A stretch of 64,000 nt of DNA from Paragordius varius (taxonomy: Eukaryota; Nematomorpha), in assembly GCA_964247055.1 (NCBI GenBank), contig OZ176052.1, forward strand, positions 8,680,001-8,744,000. The letters run 5' to 3'. Below the pieces are notes generated by a model that made no database searches, was not told the origin of the DNA, and worked only from the letters and a program-made list of their open reading frames with translations. This document shows, piece by piece, positions 63,501 through 64,000 of the stretch (the first letter of the stretch is position 1; the number at the start of each line of letters is the position of its first letter). A program made the translations under genes and the position numbers.

Positions 63501-63785
63501 ATATAAATTTGATTTTATATAGCGAGTTTTATTTTATTTTCTAATTTTTTTGGGAAAAGCTTTTTATAGATTACAGATAGTACAAATTGTAATTACTGAA
63601 ACTCCTTTCTAGCAATGTTTTAGGAAAAGTTTTATTGTCATACACTTTGATGGGCGTATCGACGAATCGGGCCCAACTTATGTTGGGAACAGGATTACCA
63701 TGGCTTAAGCATCGTAAAACCACATTTTGGCCAGTCAAACTTTGAATATCTTGAGATGTTTCGTCATTTATAATCTTAGGTGAAT
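60537..63785 (-). CDS. DIP/lachesin/IgLON-type Ig adhesion protein, 3' part (5' end outside window)
   Basis: Cell-surface Ig-superfamily protein of the type used in neuronal recognition. Exons in window from the 5' side: 63785-63597, 63435-63304, 62631-62454, 62159-62017, 61607-61515, 60736-60537; phases agree. Exons 1-2 here encode one Ig domain: SPKIINDETSQDIQ, VVLRCLSHGNPVPNISW, then DAGIYVCLAENGI. The link YPPKIVD leads into the next Ig domain (INISCLFKGYPSPNTIW, then LSGIYRCVGKNDYG) in exons 3-4. The order and the NG(I/V).P....R..V linker are as in DIP and lachesin Ig2-Ig3, so Ig1 should lie beyond 64000. A T/Q/N-rich stalk follows. The C-terminus has SGG before a hydrophobic stretch (HYIITVTLVIGVVGKFML) and GLDDILL, fitting either a GPI signal or a single membrane helix. 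Exact subfamily is undecided. Confidence 0.88.
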
Positions 63786-64000
63786 CTAAAAATATATCAG
63801 TTTAAGTAAGTTGATTTTGGCAAATATTTGAGCAAAAAAATAATTAGACTTAATGACTAAGCAGTTTCATTTTAGATCAAGGGTTGTAGAAAGAAAAAGA
63901 GTATTTTTGTTTGCAATACAGCAGCTTTTTTCTCTTCTATAGATATAGCCGCTTAATATAAGTGAATATATTTTTCGAAAAACTTGATTGTCAAACCAAT
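63786..64000 (-). other. Intron of the DIP-like gene running off the window
   Basis: AT-rich sequence 5' of the last visible acceptor of the DIP-like gene. No further exon is recognisable before the edge. Confidence 0.5.

Noticed and set aside
1-64000. CRISPR arrays, bacterial operons, LTR retroelements, LINE reverse transcriptase
   Set aside because: No spaced repeats of CRISPR type, no prokaryotic signals, and no reverse transcriptase, integrase or capsid motifs were recognised on either strand.

Overview
The window is strongly AT-rich animal DNA with spliceosomal introns. GC-richer exons sit in A/T-dominated introns and intergenic sequence. The gene set points to a protostome invertebrate: a PDF-receptor-type class B GPCR and a DIP/lachesin-type Ig adhesion protein. 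The phylum cannot be fixed from this sequence. All gene models were assembled by hand from GT-AG boundaries (one GC-AG), and exon phases close exactly over every complete model.

Layout: 1-3 kb is old repeat and transposon debris (a direct repeat, a TTAA-flanked palindromic MITE, a decayed mariner). 4.2-23.7 kb (+) is one 24-exon gene for an unrecognised, mostly disordered protein of about 3,018 aa ending in a single C-terminal membrane helix. 24-36.6 kb is gene-free and full of transposon fossils, including a three-level nest: a satellite-bearing hAT element inside another hAT, inside a mariner. 36.6-53.7 kb (+) is a 13-exon PDF receptor (Pdfr) with a very long cytoplasmic tail. 54.2-59.4 kb (-) is a complete 13-exon Wntless (Wls). 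Only 90 bp away, head-to-head, is ESCO/Eco1 cohesin acetyltransferase (+, 59.5-60.3 kb). Its five introns are only 23-31 nt, against a minimum of about 69 nt in the neighbouring genes. 60.5-63.8 kb (-) is the 3' part of a DIP/lachesin/IgLON-type gene whose start lies beyond the right edge.

Functionally the genes are independent: neuropeptide signalling (Pdfr), Wnt secretion (Wls), sister-chromatid cohesion (ESCO), neuronal adhesion (DIP-like) and an unknown membrane-anchored scaffold-like protein. Pdfr/Wls and ESCO/DIP are convergent pairs, and Wls/ESCO are divergent across a probable shared promoter.

The best candidates for something undescribed are the ultra-short introns confined to ESCO, the giant tail-anchored disordered protein with repeated basic-Ser amphipathic modules and runs of symmetric phase-1 cassette exons, and the two long overlapping open frames in the Pdfr tail exon.
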